Origin: Streptomyces venezuelae
GTDB lineage: Bacteria > Actinomycetota > Actinomycetes > Streptomycetales > Streptomycetaceae
Reading direction: 5' to 3'
NCBI RefSeq assembly: GCF_008642275.1
Contig: NZ_CP029189.1
Span: 2,982,001 to 3,046,000 of the forward strand
Length of the DNA stretch: 64,000 nt
Shown: piece after piece, positions 53,594 through 64,000 of the stretch
Numbering within the stretch: the first letter of the stretch is position 1
Layout: each line of letters starts with the position of its first letter
Notes under the pieces: model-generated
Database searches by the model: none
Told to the model about the DNA's origin: nothing
The model's input: the letters and a program-made list of their open reading frames with translations, nothing else
Program-made: the position numbers and the translations under genes

Positions 53594-54856
53594 CTAGCCG
53601 ACGACCGGAAGCACCGCCGACACCCGGAAACCCCCCGCATCCGTCGGCCCCGACACGAACACCCCGCCCAGCCCCAGCACCCGCTCCCGCATGCCGACCA
53701 GCCCGTTCCCCCCGCTGGGAAGCCCCGGCTCGGCCGCCTTCCCGTCACACGGCCCGTTCTCCACCTGCATGGCCACCTCCCCCGACCGGTGCGCCAGCCG
53801 CACCACGACCCGCGCCCCCGGCGCGTGCTTGTGGCAGTTGGTGAGAGCCTCCTGCACCACGCGGAACGCCGTCTGCTCGACCTCCGCCGCGTACTGCGCC
53901 CCCTCGCCGTGGACCAGCATCTCCACGGCCATGCCCGCCGCCCGCGACTGCCCCACCAGCGCCTCCAGCTCGCCGAGCGAAGGCCCGTCCTCCACACCCC
54001 CCGCGAACGCCACCGCCGCGACGGCCGGCGCGAGCACCGGAGCCGGGACCGGCTTCGGCGGCGCCCGCAGCACCCCGAGCATCTCGCGCAGCTCCGTCAG
54101 CGCCTGCCGCCCCATGTCCCCCACCAGAGCCGCGTTCTTCGCCGCCCGCACCGGATCCTTGACCGCCACCGCCTCCAGCGCGGCCGCGTGCACCACCATC
54201 AGCGACACCCGGTGGGCCACCACGTCGTGCATCTCCCGGGCGATCCGGGTGCGCTCCTCCGTACGGGCCCACTCGGCCCGCTCCTCCGCGCGGTCCGCCA
54301 GCAGCGACAGCTCCCGCTCCAGCGAGTCGGCCCGCTCCTGCAGGCTCTCCATCAACCGCCGCCGGGCCCCGATGTAGAGCCCGAACAGCACCGGCGGCAC
54401 GGTCAGCGCCACCGCGACGAACACGGACAGCACGACCACCAGCGTCGGGTCGGCCTCCACGTCCCCGCGGGTGCGCATGTACATCACGACGAAGGTCGCG
54501 GCCAGCGACATCGAGGCCAGCGTCGCCGTGATCCGCCGGGGCACCTCCGAGGAAGCCAGCGTGTACATCCCGACCACCGCGAGCAGGAACCCCATCGCGG
54601 CCGGCGACACGGCGATCCCGACGAGCACCACCGCGATCGGCCACCGGCGCCGCAGTACGAGCGTGGCCCCCACCACGAACCCGAACAGCACCCCGACCAC
54701 CGTCGGCAGCCCCGCCTCCGCGGCGAAGGGCACACCCTCCCAGGCGCACTCCAGGGCGGACGCCCCGCCGAGCGCCGCGTCCCACACGGCATCCCGCCGC
54801 CGCGCCCACCACAAAGGCGGACCGGCCCGGCCTTCCACATCCCCCGTTTTGGTCAT
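53594..54856 (-). CDS. Sensor histidine kinase (HisKA_3 / NarL-partner type), orphan
   Basis: The 420-residue protein has about five hydrophobic helices in its first half (about residues 35-165), the phospho-acceptor helix RIAREMHDVVAHRVSLMVVH with the His of the HD pair, and an HATPase domain with NCHKHAPGARV (N box) and GGNGLVGMRERV (G box). Such kinases phosphorylate NarL/LuxR-type regulators. None lies within the window next to it, so its partner must be elsewhere. The ATG at 54856 has GGA upstream. It is convergent with the SUKH-3 gene. Confidence 0.88.
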   Translation of the reverse strand: MTKTGDVEGRAGPPLWWARRRDAVWDAALGGASALECAWEGVPFAAEAGLPTVVGVLFGFVVGATLVLRRRWPIAVVLVGIAVSPAAMGFLLAVVGMYTLASSEVPRRITATLASMSLAATFVVMYMRTRGDVEADPTLVVVLSVFVAVALTVPPVLFGLYIGARRRLMESLQERADSLERELSLLADRAEERAEWARTEERTRIAREMHDVVAHRVSLMVVHAAALEAVAVKDPVRAAKNAALVGDMGRQALTELREMLGVLRAPPKPVPAPVLAPAVAAVAFAGGVEDGPSLGELEALVGQSRAAGMAVEMLVHGEGAQYAAEVEQTAFRVVQEALTNCHKHAPGARVVVRLAHRSGEVAMQVENGPCDGKAAEPGLPSGGNGLVGMRERVLGLGGVFVSGPTDAGGFRVSAVLPVVG

Positions 54857-55017
54857 GCCGTCCAGCGTACGGGCGGCCCGCGCGGCGGCCCGGGGAAATA
54901 CCACGCCACCGGAAGGACGGGGACGGGTACCGTCGCGGTGAGGGCAGGTGGTACGGCATAGTAGGGACGGCCAGCTTGATCGGTACGCCGAAATGTCCGA
55001 TTGGGCCACATCCGCTA

Positions 55018-55089
55018 TCCCCTGTGGTGTAATTGGCAGCACTGAGGCTTTTGGTGCCTTATGTCCGGGTTCGAGTCCTGGCGGGGGAG
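55018..55089 (+). tRNA. tRNA-Gln (anticodon TTG)
   Basis: The acceptor TCCCCTG (55018-55024) pairs with CGGGGGA (55082-55088), with discriminator G and no encoded CCA. The anticodon arm GAGGC-TTTTGGT-GCCTT gives TTG, reading CAA, and the T arm is CCGGG-TTCGAGT-CCTGG. The U1-A72 pair fits bacterial glutamine tRNAs. No integrase gene or duplicated 3' end suggests use as an attachment site. Confidence 0.95.
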
Positions 55090-55198
55090 CTGATCGACTC
55101 CGGGTCCGGACCTTCACGGTCGGGACCCGTGTTCATTCGGGGGCACCGGCACCCCGGTATCCTTCACGGGTCCACCCCCGAAGCCGAAGGGCATCCCC

Positions 55199-56644
55199 GT
55201 GAGCGCCAACCGCCCGGCAGCCGTCGTCGTACTCGCAGCGGGTGAAGGCACCCGCATGAAGTCGGCGACTCCCAAGGTTCTCCACGAGATCTGCGGGCGC
55301 TCGCTCGTCGGTCACGTCGTCGCCGCCTCCCGTGAGCTGGACCCCGAGCACCTCGTCGTGGTCGTCGGGCACGCCCGGGAGCAGGTCACCGCGCACCTGG
55401 CCGGCATCGACGCCGACGTCCGCACCGCCGTCCAGTACGAGCAGAACGGCACCGGGCACGCCGTCCGCATGGCCCTCGAAGAGCTCGGCGGCGGCATCAC
55501 GGGCACCGTGATCGTCGTCTGCGGCGACACCCCGCTGCTGACCGGGGAGACCCTGGCCGGGCTCGCGCGGACGCACGAGGCCGACGGCAACGCCGTCACC
55601 GTGCTGACCGCCGAGGTGCCGGACTCCACGGGCTACGGGCGCATCGTCCGCGACGCCGGCGGCGCCGTGACGGCCATCGTCGAGCACAAGGACGCCTCCG
55701 ACGCCCAGCGTGCGATCCGCGAGATCAACTCGGGCGTCTTCGCCTTCGACGGCGCCCTGCTCGCCGACGCCCTCGGCAAGGTCCGTACCGACAACAGCCA
55801 GGGCGAGGAGTACCTCACCGACGTCCTCGGCATCCTGCGCGAGGCCGGGCACCGCGTCGGCGCGGCCGTCGGCAGCGACCACCGGCAGATCCTCGGGATC
55901 AACAACCGCGTCCAGCTCGCCGAGGCCCGCGCGCTGCTGAACGCGCGCCTGCTGGAGCAGGCCATGCTCGCGGGCGTCACGGTCGTGGACCCGGCCGGCA
56001 CGTTCGTGGACGTGACCGTGACCTTCGGGCAGGACGCGATCGTGCACCCCGGTACGCAGCTGCTGGGTGCGACGCACATCGCCGAGGGCGCGGAGGTCGG
56101 TCCGAACACCCGGCTGAAGGACACCCACGTGGGCGCGGGTGCCCGGGTGGACAACACCGTCGCCGAGAGCGCGGTCGTGGGCCCGCAGGCGAGTGTGGGT
56201 CCGTTCGCGTACCTGCGGCCCGGTACGAACCTCGGCGCCAAGGCCAAGGCGGGTACGTACGTCGAGATGAAGAACGCGACGATCGGTGAGGGCACCAAGG
56301 TCCCCCACCTGTCGTACGTGGGTGACGCGACGATCGGCGAGTACACGAACATCGGCGCCGCGAGCGTCTTCGTGAACTACGACGGCGAGCACAAGCACCA
56401 CACCACCGTCGGCTCACATTGCAAGACGGGCTCGGACAACATGTTTGTGGCTCCCGTCACCATCGGGGACGGCGCCTACACGGCGGCCGGCTCCGTGATC
56501 ACCAAGGATGTGCCGCCCGGCGCCCTGGCCGTGGCCCGTGGCCAGCAGCGGAATATCGAGGGCTGGGTGGCCCGTAAGCGTCCGGGCAGTGCCGCTGCCA
56601 CGGCGGCGCAGTCGGCGGCCCCGGAGGACGCCGAGCGCCCCTGA
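55199..56644 (+). CDS. glmU: Bifunctional UDP-GlcNAc pyrophosphorylase / GlcN-1-P acetyltransferase
   Basis: The 481-residue protein has the uridylyltransferase motif LAAGEGTRMKSATPKVLHE at its start, then a linker and a C-terminal left-handed beta-helix of hexapeptide repeats (about residues 270-450; GAGARVDNTVAESAVVG, SFVNYDGEHKHHT). It makes UDP-GlcNAc for peptidoglycan. The C-terminal tail is Ala/Pro-rich. The GTG at 55199 follows an AAGGG. prs lies 133 bases downstream, the usual Gram-positive order. Confidence 0.96.
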   Translation: MSANRPAAVVVLAAGEGTRMKSATPKVLHEICGRSLVGHVVAASRELDPEHLVVVVGHAREQVTAHLAGIDADVRTAVQYEQNGTGHAVRMALEELGGGITGTVIVVCGDTPLLTGETLAGLARTHEADGNAVTVLTAEVPDSTGYGRIVRDAGGAVTAIVEHKDASDAQRAIREINSGVFAFDGALLADALGKVRTDNSQGEEYLTDVLGILREAGHRVGAAVGSDHRQILGINNRVQLAEARALLNARLLEQAMLAGVTVVDPAGTFVDVTVTFGQDAIVHPGTQLLGATHIAEGAEVGPNTRLKDTHVGAGARVDNTVAESAVVGPQASVGPFAYLRPGTNLGAKAKAGTYVEMKNATIGEGTKVPHLSYVGDATIGEYTNIGAASVFVNYDGEHKHHTTVGSHCKTGSDNMFVAPVTIGDGAYTAAGSVITKDVPPGALAVARGQQRNIEGWVARKRPGSAAATAAQSAAPEDAERP

Positions 56645-56777
56645 GGTGAACTGACCGGAAACACGTACGCCCGCGACGGCGTACCGTGATAGGTGCACGC
56701 AATTCGGCTGGCTCACCGTGTGCGGGACGGACGCACATGGGGGCGAGCAGCTTCAACACGTCTGAGGAGACTGTGCT

Positions 56778-57755
56778 GTGACCGGGATCAAGACGACCGG
56801 CGAGAAGAAGCTGATGCTCTTCTCCGGCCGCGCCCACCCCGAGCTGGCCGAGGAGGTTGCGCACCAGCTGGGCGTCGCCCTCGTGCCGACCAAGGCTTTC
56901 GACTTCGCGAACGGTGAGATCTACGTCCGCTTCCAGGAGTCGGCTCGTGGCGCGGACTGCTTCCTGATCCAGAGCCACACGGCTCCGATCAACAAGTGGA
57001 TCATGGAGCAGTTGATCATGATCGACGCGCTGAAGCGTGCGTCGGCCCGCTCGATCACCGTGATCATCCCGTCCTACGGGTACGCCCGTCAGGACAAGAA
57101 GCACAAGGGCCGTGAGCCGATCTCGGCGCGTCTGGTCGCGGACCTGCTGAAGACCGCGGGTGCTGACCGGATCCTGACGGTCGACCTGCACACGGACCAG
57201 ATTCAGGGCTTCTTCGACGGCCCGGTGGACCACCTCTCGGCCCTGAACGTCCTCGCGGACTACGTGGGCGCCAAGGTGGACCGCACCAAGCTGACGATCG
57301 TCTCCCCGGACGCCGGCCGCGTGCGCGTGGCCGACCGCTGGTGCGACCGGCTGGACGCGCCGCTGGCGATCGTGCACAAGCGCCGTGACAAGGACGTCGC
57401 GAACCAGGTGACCGTCCACGAGGTCGTCGGTGAGGTCAAGGGCCGCGTCTGCGTCCTGGTCGACGACATGATCGACACCGGTGGCACGATCTGCGCCGCG
57501 GCCGACGCGCTGTTCGCGCACGGCGCGGAGGACGTCATCGTGACGGCCACGCACGGCATCCTGTCGGGCCCGGCGGCCGACCGTCTGAAGAACTCCAAGG
57601 TCAGCGAGTTCGTGTTCACGAACACGCTGCCGGACCCGTCCGACCTGGAGCTCGACAAGATCACGGTGCTGTCGATCGCCCCGATGATCGCGCGTGCGGT
57701 GCGCGAGGTGTTCGAGGACGGCTCGGTCACCAGCCTCTTCGAGGAGCAGCAGTAG
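56778..57755 (+). CDS. prs: Ribose-phosphate pyrophosphokinase (PRPP synthetase)
   Basis: The 325-residue class I enzyme carries the magnesium-binding TVDLHTDQIQGFF, the flexible-loop region (RRDKDVANQ) and the PRPP-binding CVLVDDMIDTGGT. It makes PRPP from ribose 5-phosphate and ATP for nucleotide, His and Trp synthesis. The GTG at 56778 has GAGGAG upstream. The length and motifs are standard. Confidence 0.97.
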   Translation: MTGIKTTGEKKLMLFSGRAHPELAEEVAHQLGVALVPTKAFDFANGEIYVRFQESARGADCFLIQSHTAPINKWIMEQLIMIDALKRASARSITVIIPSYGYARQDKKHKGREPISARLVADLLKTAGADRILTVDLHTDQIQGFFDGPVDHLSALNVLADYVGAKVDRTKLTIVSPDAGRVRVADRWCDRLDAPLAIVHKRRDKDVANQVTVHEVVGEVKGRVCVLVDDMIDTGGTICAAADALFAHGAEDVIVTATHGILSGPAADRLKNSKVSEFVFTNTLPDPSDLELDKITVLSIAPMIARAVREVFEDGSVTSLFEEQQ

Positions 57756-57787
57756 AGCCTGAGGTGACCGCTCCGCGGTAGATCCTT

Positions 57788-57816
57788 TTGGTGCGGCCTT
57801 CCCCGCCGGGTACACT
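57788..57816 (+). promoter_or_regulatory. Predicted rplY promoter
   Basis: TTGGTG (57788-57793) and TACACT (57811-57816) are separated by 17 bases, about 130 bases before rplY. The transcribed leader carries a small hairpin (CCGTACC 57841-57847 with GGTACGG 57856-57862). Confidence 0.65.
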
Positions 57817-57948
57817 CCTTGAGTTGCTCGGCGAGGGAGGCCGTACCTGTTTTCCGGTACGGATGCTCCGTTATCGACGCGCTCTTCGTAGCAGGCCGTT
57901 TCGGCCGGGTGACTTCCGTTCTGTTCCGTCACCCCACGAGGAGTGAGC

Positions 57949-58533
57949 ATGTCCGAGGTCAAGCTTTCCGCCCAGCTCCGTGACACCTTCGGCAAGGGCT
58001 CTGCCCGCCAGGCCCGTCGCGACGCCCTGGTTCCGGCCGTCATCTACGGTCACGGCAACGACCCGAAGCACGTCAACGTCGAGGGCCACGGCCTGCTGCT
58101 GGCGCTGCGTACCCCGAACGTCCTGATCTCCCTGGACATCGCGGGCGACGGCACCGAGCTGGTCATCCCGAAGGCCGTGCAGAAGCACCCGCTGAAGCGC
58201 ACGATCTCCCACGTCGACTTCCTGATCGTCAAGAAGGGCGAGAAGGTCACCGTCGACGTTCCCGTCGTGACCGAGGGCGAGCTGGCTGCCGGCGGCAACC
58301 TGCTGGAGACCCTGCTGGCGAGCGTTTCCGTCGAGGCCGAGGCCACCCACATCCCGACCGAGATCACCGTCTCGATCGCGGGCCTGGAGGCCGGTGCGAC
58401 CGTGCACGCCTCCGACCTGGTCCTGCCGGCCGGCACCTCCCTCGCCGTCGACGGTGAGACCCCGGTCCTGCAGGTCGTGGCCCCGCAGGCCGAGGAGCCG
58501 GCCGCCGAGGCCGCCGAGGGCGAAGAGGCCTGA
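57949..58533 (+). CDS. rplY: Ribosomal protein bL25 (Ctc/TL5 form)
   Basis: The 194-residue protein is the long Ctc/TL5 form: an N-terminal 5S-rRNA-binding L25 domain (SEVKLSAQLRDTFGKGSARQ, FGKGSARQARRD, VPAVIYGHG) and a C-terminal beta domain, ending in an acidic Ala/Glu tail. The ATG at 57949 has GAGGAG at suitable spacing; a GTG two codons earlier is less likely. It is expressed from its own promoter and precedes pth, a common pairing. Confidence 0.94.
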   Translation: MSEVKLSAQLRDTFGKGSARQARRDALVPAVIYGHGNDPKHVNVEGHGLLLALRTPNVLISLDIAGDGTELVIPKAVQKHPLKRTISHVDFLIVKKGEKVTVDVPVVTEGELAAGGNLLETLLASVSVEAEATHIPTEITVSIAGLEAGATVHASDLVLPAGTSLAVDGETPVLQVVAPQAEEPAAEAAEGEEA

Positions 58534-58565
58534 GCCTCACCCCGTCCCCTCAGCAGTTGCTGACC

Positions 58566-58602
58566 GACCGCCGTCCGGCTCCACTGGAGCGGGACGGCGG
58601 TC
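58566..58602 (+). terminator. Terminator hairpin between rplY and pth
   Basis: Eleven-base perfect arms (58566-58576 and 58592-58602) with a smaller inner GGCTCC...GGAGC stem, followed by a T/C-rich stretch. It may only reduce read-through into pth, which starts 29 bases later. Confidence 0.75.
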
Positions 58603-58631
58603 GTCTTCGTAGAGGAACCGAGGAGCTTTAG

Positions 58632-59222
58632 ATGTCTGACGACGCGGCGCCCTGGCTGATCGTGGGCCTGGGGAACCCGGGGCCCGAGTACGCGGGCAAC
58701 CGCCACAACATCGGGTTCATGGTGGCTGATCTGCTGGCGGAGCGGATCGGCGGGAAGTTCAAGGCGCACAAGGCGCGGGCGCAGGTGGTGGAGGGCCGGA
58801 TGGGTCCGCCGGGGCCGGCGAACCGCCGGGTGGTGCTGGCCAAGCCGATGACGTTCATGAACCTGTCCGGCGGGCCGGTGACGGCGTTGCGCGACTTCTA
58901 CAAGGTGCCGCTGGAGCGGATCGTCGCGGTGCACGACGAGCTGGACATCGACTACCCGACGCTGCGGCTGAAGCTGGGCGGCGGGGACAACGGGCACAAC
59001 GGTCTGAAGTCGATGACGAAGTCGATGGGCGCCGACTACCACCGGGTGCGGTGCGGGATCGGGCGCCCGCCGGGCCGGATGCAGGTCGCGGATTTCGTGC
59101 TGAAGGATTTTTCGTCCACGGAGCGCAAGGAGCTGGACTGGTTCGTGGACCGGGCGGCGGACTCGGTGGAGTGCCTGGTCCAGGAGGGCCTGGAGCGGGC
59201 CCAGTCGACGTACAACTCCTGA
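58632..59222 (+). CDS. pth: Peptidyl-tRNA hydrolase
   Basis: The 196-residue enzyme has [20 protein letters not shown] with the catalytic His, [20 protein letters not shown] and [12 protein letters not shown]. It frees peptides from stalled peptidyl-tRNA and is essential in most bacteria. The ATG at 58632 has GAGGAG upstream. The end lies four bases from the end of the convergent Uma2 gene, with no terminator between them. Confidence 0.96.
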   Translation: MSDDAAPWLIVGLGNPGPEYAGNRHNIGFMVADLLAERIGGKFKAHKARAQVVEGRMGPPGPANRRVVLAKPMTFMNLSGGPVTALRDFYKVPLERIVAVHDELDIDYPTLRLKLGGGDNGHNGLKSMTKSMGADYHRVRCGIGRPPGRMQVADFVLKDFSSTERKELDWFVDRAADSVECLVQEGLERAQSTYNS

Positions 59223-59226
59223 CGGG

Positions 59227-59805
59227 CTACATCTCGTCGAGGCGCGACAGGTCGATGCTGATGTCGAAGGGTTCGTCGGCCTTCACCTCCGTGCGGAACA
59301 TGCCCGCGTGCACGTATGAACTGGTCTGCTGGTCCAGGAGGTATACGTGCACTACCGGGCGGTCCTCCGCACCGGCCATCTCCACACGCCAGAAGTTTGG
59401 GATGCCAGCCGCGGCATACTTGATCGGCTTGGTGCTCCGGTCACGCGCCTCGGAGTCCGGTGACACGACCTCGACAGCCAGGACCACGTCCTTTGCAAGG
59501 TACGAGGTCTGCCGGGGGCCGGTCACCGACGCGGCCAGAACTACGGATACATCGGGCTCGGGTCCGTTGCGCCTGTCCAGGATGACGGTCATTTCGCGCC
59601 TGACCCTGAGGTGCGGTGGAACGCTCTCACGCAGACCGGCGACCAGCAGATCGATCATGTCTGCGTGAAAGTTCCGCTGCGGACTCACGAAAACCAGGCT
59701 CCCGTCGATCAGCTCGGTGTGCGGCGGGAGGTCCGGCAGCGTGAAGAGGTCGTCCACGGTGTACCCGTCCGCCGGAGGACGGGGCCAGGTGTACTCGGCG
59801 GTCAT
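59227..59805 (-). CDS. Uma2 family endonuclease-like protein
   Basis: The 192-residue protein has the Uma2 (DUF820) PD-(D/E)xK pattern: ELIDGSLVFVSPQ near the start, EPDVSVVL (Asp), and VVLAVEVVSPDSEARDR with the Glu and downstream Lys in TKPIKYAAAGIPNFW. Streptomyces carry many such genes; their activity and purpose are largely unknown. The ATG at 59805 has GGGAG upstream and is preferred to the longer reading to 59892. Confidence 0.88.
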   Translation of the reverse strand: MTAEYTWPRPPADGYTVDDLFTLPDLPPHTELIDGSLVFVSPQRNFHADMIDLLVAGLRESVPPHLRVRREMTVILDRRNGPEPDVSVVLAASVTGPRQTSYLAKDVVLAVEVVSPDSEARDRSTKPIKYAAAGIPNFWRVEMAGAEDRPVVHVYLLDQQTSSYVHAGMFRTEVKADEPFDISIDLSRLDEM

Positions 59806-59852
59806 GGCTGCTCCCATGGACGGCATTTTGCTCCTGGGAACCCACGGTAGCG

Positions 59853-59902
59853 CCCGGTATCCGTGTCCGTCATCACAAAGGGTGACGGGCACGGATACCG
59901 GG
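59853..59902 (-). terminator. Terminator hairpin downstream of ppc
   Basis: A 22-base stem (59853-59874 with 59881-59902) containing two G-T pairs and a six-base loop, nine bases after the ppc stop on the minus strand. Confidence 0.88.
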
Positions 59903-59910
59903 GCTCGGTG

Positions 59911-62673
<2,763 letters not shown>

Positions 62674-62920
62674 AGGTGCGGCTCCTTGCAGTGTTCGAGC
62701 GCTACTGGGCGGTGGGCTCCCGGCGGCGTGCGGTGATGCCGTGCCCGGACTCGGTCCGGGTGCGGGATCTCCGCTCCTGATGCGCAGCTCGGGCTGCCCG
62801 TGCGGACCGCGCTGTCCGACGGGACCCAGGATAGGTGGCCGGGGCGTGTGCCTGGGCAAACGTCTCACCAGGCGGCGCGTGAACGCTTCGCGCGCGCTCC
62901 TCCTCCCGGCGCTGCCCCTC

Positions 62921-62978
62921 TTGTCTGGGTACCGGGCTGCGCCATACTTACGATGCCGTAGGTTACGGGTCCGTAGGG
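62921..62978 (+). promoter_or_regulatory. Desaturase promoter with inverted-repeat operator
   Basis: TTGTCT (62921-62926) is 17 bases from CATACT (62944-62949). Immediately downstream CCGTAGGTTACGG (62957-62969) is an inverted repeat, and CCGTAGG recurs at 62972-62978. This resembles TetR-type operators of fatty acid genes and would overlap the transcription start. The rest of the 354-base gap 62674-63027 holds the ppc leader and no gene that I can support. Confidence 0.6.
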
Positions 62979-63027
62979 TTCGTGGCCCGGGAGCCCGCCG
63001 ACTTCTCTCACCCCCCAGGGGACACCC

Positions 63028-64000
63028 ATGACCACCAGTCCCGATCTGATCGAGGGTGCGTCAGCGCCCTCCGACACGTCAGTGCCGTCCGCGACCCTCG
63101 GCGGCGAGAACAAGCGCTCCATCGAGCAGATCGCTCTGCTGCTGTTCATCACCGTGCCCTTCGTGGCCCTGCTGGCGGCGGTCCCGCTGGCGTGGGGGTG
63201 GGGGGTGACCTGGCTGGATCTCGGCCTGATGGTGTTCATGTACTTCCTGGCCTGCCACGGGATCACGATCGGTTTCCACCGCTACTTCACGCACGGTTCC
63301 TTCAAGGCGAAGCGGCCGCTGCGGATCGTGCTCGCCGTGATGGGGTCGATGGCGGTGGAGGGGCCGCTGGTGCGCTGGGTGGCGGATCACCGCAAGCACC
63401 ACAAGTTCTCGGACCACGAGGGTGACCCGCATTCGCCGTGGCGGTTCGGGGAGACGCTGCCGGCTCTGATGAAGGGGCTGTGGTGGGCGCACATCGGGTG
63501 GCTGTTCGACGAGGAGCAGACCGATCAGCAGAAGTACGCGCCCGACCTGGTCAAGGACCCGGCGATCCGGCGGATCTCGCGGGACTTCATCTTCTGGACG
63601 ATGTTCTCGCTGGCGATCCCGCCGCTGGTGGGCGGTCTGGTGACGATGTCCTGGTGGGGCGCGTTCACGGCGTTCTTCTGGGGCTCCCTGGTCCGGGTCG
63701 CGCTGCTGCACCACGTGACGTGGTCGATCAACTCGATCTGCCACGCGGTGGGCAAGCGGCCGTTCAGGTCCCGGGACCGCAGTGGCAACGTGTGGTGGCT
63801 GGCGGTGCTCTCGTGCGGCGAGTCCTGGCACAACCTGCACCACGCCGACCCGACCTCGGCGCGCCACGGTGTGCTGCGCGGCCAGGTGGACTCCAGCGCG
63901 CGGCTGATCCGCTGGTTCGAGCAGCTGGGCTGGGCGACGGACGTCCGCTGGCCGTCGGCGGCCCGCATCGACGCCCGACGCAGGGAAAACGAGTCGAACG
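63028..64000 (+). CDS. Fatty acid desaturase (acyl-CoA/acyl-lipid type), runs off window
   Basis: The reading frame from the ATG at 63028 is open to the window end (324 residues seen, no stop reached). The desaturase histidine boxes are present: HRYFTH (about residue 85), HRKHH and HNLHH (about 272), which bind two irons. Hydrophobic segments near 35-75 and 190-230 fit four membrane helices. It probably makes a delta-9-type double bond in membrane lipids, and nearly all of the protein is present. Its likely TetR-type regulator is not in the window. Confidence 0.92.
   Translation, partial: MTTSPDLIEGASAPSDTSVPSATLGGENKRSIEQIALLLFITVPFVALLAAVPLAWGWGVTWLDLGLMVFMYFLACHGITIGFHRYFTHGSFKAKRPLRIVLAVMGSMAVEGPLVRWVADHRKHHKFSDHEGDPHSPWRFGETLPALMKGLWWAHIGWLFDEEQTDQQKYAPDLVKDPAIRRISRDFIFWTMFSLAIPPLVGGLVTMSWWGAFTAFFWGSLVRVALLHHVTWSINSICHAVGKRPFRSRDRSGNVWWLAVLSCGESWHNLHHADPTSARHGVLRGQVDSSARLIRWFEQLGWATDVRWPSAARIDARRRENESN

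Noticed and set aside
55018..55089. tRNA-Gln or bldA as an integration site for a mobile element
   Set aside because: No integrase, excisionase or duplicated tRNA 3' end is visible nearby.

Overview
This is a single stretch of actinobacterial chromosome, almost certainly Streptomyces. The DNA is very GC-rich, GTG and TTG starts are common, TTA codons are nearly absent, and the order eno - ftsB/divIC - DUF501 - ppx, the paired Rpf/LysM genes, mfd, glmU - prs - rplY - pth and ppc is typical of the conserved Streptomyces core. I see no integrase, transposase, plasmid gene or phage gene. The most telling single feature is a tRNA-Leu with anticodon TAA (5765-5849, minus strand). In streptomycetes this is bldA, the tRNA for the rare UUA codon. 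Within the genes listed here I found one in-frame TTA, at codon 10 of the membrane-protein gene at 42271.

Layout, left: SGNH hydrolase, thiolase followed by a 102-bp tandem repeat, three hypothetical genes, a BI-1 family membrane protein, bldA, an FtsX-type ABC exporter (6236-9620), a cyclopropane-synthase-like methyltransferase, and type II NADH dehydrogenase with two Rex-like sites near it. The ppx-DUF501-ftsB-eno group follows. Next come two secreted Rpf/LysM wall hydrolases, the first behind a c-di-AMP (ydaO) riboswitch, then a P450 divergent from a flavohaemoglobin, MazG, a SurA-like lipoprotein, and a YfhO membrane protein.

Middle: a Ser/Thr kinase with a repeat-rich tail overlaps a small membrane protein gene. 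Beyond them lie an HTH-N6-methylase fusion with an altered catalytic motif, an LppX-like lipoprotein, mfd, a DUF2079 membrane protein, a second FtsX-type ABC exporter (36855-40234), a divergent MFS exporter, the TTA-containing membrane protein, a CGNR-type regulator divergent from an alpha/beta hydrolase, a frameshifted second hydrolase, a quinone oxidoreductase and a DivIVA-like coiled-coil protein.

The most unusual part is 48275-53145. Two divergent pairs of genes combine toxin-type catalytic domains (a deaminase, a WHH-type nuclease and a YwqJ-type deaminase) with immunity-type domains (YrhB/Imm35-like, SUKH-4, SUKH-1/SMI1 and SUKH-3). In two proteins the toxin-like and immunity-like domains share one chain. 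No secretion signals are visible, so an intracellular conflict or self-surveillance role is more likely than export, but this is inference.

Right: an orphan histidine kinase, tRNA-Gln(UUG), glmU, prs, rplY, pth, a Uma2 nuclease-like gene, ppc, and a fatty acid desaturase that runs off the end of the window. Together the window is mostly housekeeping and cell-wall or development genes, with accessory material between about 40 and 54 kb.
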